Shown: one piece after another, positions 4,971 to 6,149 of the stretch
How positions within the stretch are numbered: position 1 is the stretch's first letter
Layout of the letters: every line of letters begins with the position of its first letter
Assembly: GCA_003541895.1 (NCBI GenBank)
Contig: DPLR01000020.1
Location: 1 to 6,149, forward strand
Reading direction: 5' to 3'
Length of the DNA: 6,149 nucleotides
Source of the DNA: Cytophagales bacterium
GTDB taxonomy: Bacteria; Bacteroidota; Bacteroidia; Cytophagales; Cyclobacteriaceae
The notes under the pieces: generated by a model
What the model was told of the DNA's origin: nothing
What the model saw: only the letters and a program-made list of their open reading frames with translations
The model's database searches: none
Made by a program: the position numbers and the translations under genes

Positions 4971-5822
4971 TTAAAATTGTGTAGCCATCTGGTTATAAAA
5001 CTCCGTGTCATAATCTTTCAAAAGAGTTTTCAGGCATTTTAATAAAACGGGCAACGAGCCGTCAGCTTGTCTGCGCAGTACAACACCTAACACAATGTAT
5101 TTGTCAGGATACATTGCCCAACCGCTGGAGCTCTGCCATTTTAAATCAGTCAGCAGCGTTTCTCCTGTTTTGTAAATAAATTCCAGTCCATTAAAATCGG
5201 CTTTGCTCATGGCCTGTTGCAAATACTGCTTGGCAAAGTTTTCAAATTGAGGTTTATTGGCCATGGCCTTTACAATCACGCGAGTAATGTCACGCACATA
5301 CTCCTTGGCTGTAGCGTTGTAAATTTCCTGCCATAGGTAACCTTGCATTTTTCCGTCAGGCTTTACATACAGTTTATCAAAGACAGCCTGCACACCTGCT
5401 GCTTTATAGTTGATCCACTCCAGCGTTTTTCCGTTGTAATCTTTTTGTGCCAGCTTGATTTTATCTTTGATGATATCCTGGCCGAATAGATTTTTAGATC
5501 GGCTGGTGGACAGTGCATCATAAACTGCAGAAGAGTCAATACCGATAAAAAATGCATAACGCACGGTTAATGGATTGACCCAATTTAATGGGTACTCGAT
5601 TCCACCTTTTGTCCCACCTCTCCGCACACCCCTCGGCACGTTCTTATCAATGGTAATCGGATGAGTTTTATCGCAATCTGATGAAGCGTATTGACATGGA
5701 CCTAAGAAACTCGTGAGTAGGGTTTCCCGAACGAGTTCAATACCCGGTCCGGGATTTTGGCCGTGGCTGCTCCACGCAACCGTCATGGAAAGTAGTAAAA
5801 TTTTATAAGCGCTTTTTTTCAT
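4971..5822 (-). CDS. Exported protein of unknown function
   Basis: I do not recognise this 283-residue protein. The N-terminus MKKSAYKILLLSMTVAWSSHG is a clear signal peptide with likely cleavage before Gln22, so the product is exported to the periplasm or beyond. There is no lipobox, no further membrane segment and no C-terminal T9SS sorting domain. The early mature part has a Cys pair, C43 and C50 (GPCQYASSDC), then a basic Gly/Arg stretch (PRGVRRGGTKGG) and a YPLNWVNPLTVRYAFF segment. The middle is helix-rich and Lys-rich (about 105-210). The C-terminal third has predicted strands around DLKWQSSSGWAMYPDKYIVLGVVLRR and a third Cys at 263. The start at 5822 is chosen because it directly begins the signal peptide. 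The gene is convergent with the T9SS cargo gene and has its own upstream region, so it is probably a single-gene unit. Confidence 0.8.
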   Translation of the reverse strand: MKKSAYKILLLSMTVAWSSHGQNPGPGIELVRETLLTSFLGPCQYASSDCDKTHPITIDKNVPRGVRRGGTKGGIEYPLNWVNPLTVRYAFFIGIDSSAVYDALSTSRSKNLFGQDIIKDKIKLAQKDYNGKTLEWINYKAAGVQAVFDKLYVKPDGKMQGYLWQEIYNATAKEYVRDITRVIVKAMANKPQFENFAKQYLQQAMSKADFNGLEFIYKTGETLLTDLKWQSSSGWAMYPDKYIVLGVVLRRQADGSLPVLLKCLKTLLKDYDTEFYNQMATQF

Positions 5823-5917
5823 AAGTGTGAACTGAATCTTGAGATAAAGATAATTCTCACCCTATCGTTTTATCGTGGAAACAGAATGTGATTTAAGTAG
5901 TAATGTTCACCTTCAAA

Positions 5918-5970
5918 GAAGGAAACTATCTCCCTCGTTGGTGTTCTTCACCAACAAGCCCCACTTCAAC
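5918..5970 (+). repeat. Hairpin repeat family, copy IV (short, 'empty' form)
   Basis: GTTGGTG (5937-5943), loop TTCTT, CACCAAC (5949-5955) is a perfect 7-bp hairpin, the cleanest of the family. The right part 5940-5970 matches copy III at 30 of 31 bases, the only change being CCACT for CCACG. The left flank GAAGGAAACTATCTCCCTC matches copy III with small indels. It lacks the H1 module. It lies 96 bp upstream of the minus-strand gene's start codon. Confidence 0.78.
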
Positions 5971-6124
5971 CCTCTTTCTCAGCAGAGTTACTTGTTTCAA
6001 GAACTCTACGCGACCGAAGTCGATACAATTATTAATATTCAGCAAGCACCTAAGTCCCTAAGGCAGGTGACTCTGGTGAGAAAAGAAACAAGACCGTGAG
6101 TATCCTCGTACGAAGTACATCGCA

Positions 6125-6149
6125 AGTCAGTCTTCGACACGCTCTGACT
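6125..6149. repeat. Dyad AGTCAG/CTGACT cut by the window edge
   Basis: AGTCAG (6125-6130) and CTGACT (6144-6149) are a perfect inverted repeat around TCTTCGACACGCT. The second arm ends exactly at the last base, so the stem may continue outside the window. The TCTTCGACACGCT centre recalls other Bacteroidota intergenic repeats, but only one copy is visible here. Confidence 0.45.

Larger units (their letters stand above)
5823..6149. other. Gene-free region upstream of the minus-strand gene
   Basis: These 327 bp up to the window edge hold no credible gene. The open frame at 5875-6099 reads through hairpin family copy IV and ends without recognisable features. Besides copy IV and the dyad at the right edge there are only minor structures: CGAC-CGAA-GTCG at 6010-6021 and a CACCT/AGGTG dyad near 6047-6069. 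The promoter of the minus-strand gene must lie in the left part, but no convincing match to the Bacteroidota TTTG and TAnnTTTG boxes is seen. Confidence 0.6.

Noticed and set aside
5845..5881. Possible Bacteroidota promoter for the minus-strand gene (TATCTTTA with TTTC upstream, read on the minus strand)
   Set aside because: The -7 box differs from TAnnTTTG at its last base, the upstream box is only 3 of 4, and the 25-bp spacing is longer than usual. The match could be chance.
5875..6099. Open frame of 74 codons near the right edge
   Set aside because: It reads through hairpin family copy IV, has no recognisable features and begins in the likely promoter region of the minus-strand gene.

Overview
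The window looks like a piece of a Bacteroidota chromosome, most likely from the Cytophagales or a relative. The strongest evidence is the long secreted protein at 1842-4250, which ends in a type IX secretion (T9SS) type A sorting domain. Signal peptides ending in '...GQ' and the lack of clear Shine-Dalgarno sites ahead of the genes agree with this. No RNA gene, CRISPR array, transposase or phage gene was seen. The genus cannot be fixed from this sequence alone.

Layout: positions 1-242 hold three copies of a short interspersed repeat, the middle one inverted. Three small plus-strand genes follow: a TfoX N-terminal-domain protein (243-575), a YciI-like protein (668-964) and an exported NTF2/SnoaL-like protein (1059-1574). 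The gap 1575-1841 carries a composite hairpin repeat and a decayed copy of the first repeat family. Next is the 802-residue repetitive T9SS cargo protein (1842-4250), made of eight Cys-paired beta-type repeats and a C-terminal sorting domain. The 720-bp gap 4251-4970 has no credible gene but is packed with at least five different palindromic sequences. A convergent minus-strand gene (4971-5822) encodes an exported protein I do not recognise. The tail 5823-6149 again holds repeats and no gene.

The genes do not form an evident pathway. The three small genes are ordinary housekeeping or accessory singletons. The two larger ones encode exported products, one probably anchored at or released from the cell surface by T9SS. 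Their tail-to-tail arrangement around a repeat-rich gap may reflect tolerance of insertions between convergent genes rather than shared function.

The most interesting signal is non-coding. A hairpin repeat family occurs four times (1601-1691, 4354-4389, 4792-4893, 5918-5970) in forms that differ by the presence or absence of whole hairpin modules. One pair of copies looks like a filled and an empty site, with a 6-bp direct repeat at the junction. Two tandem hairpins in the first copy keep the same architecture while their inner stem pairs differ in a compensated way.
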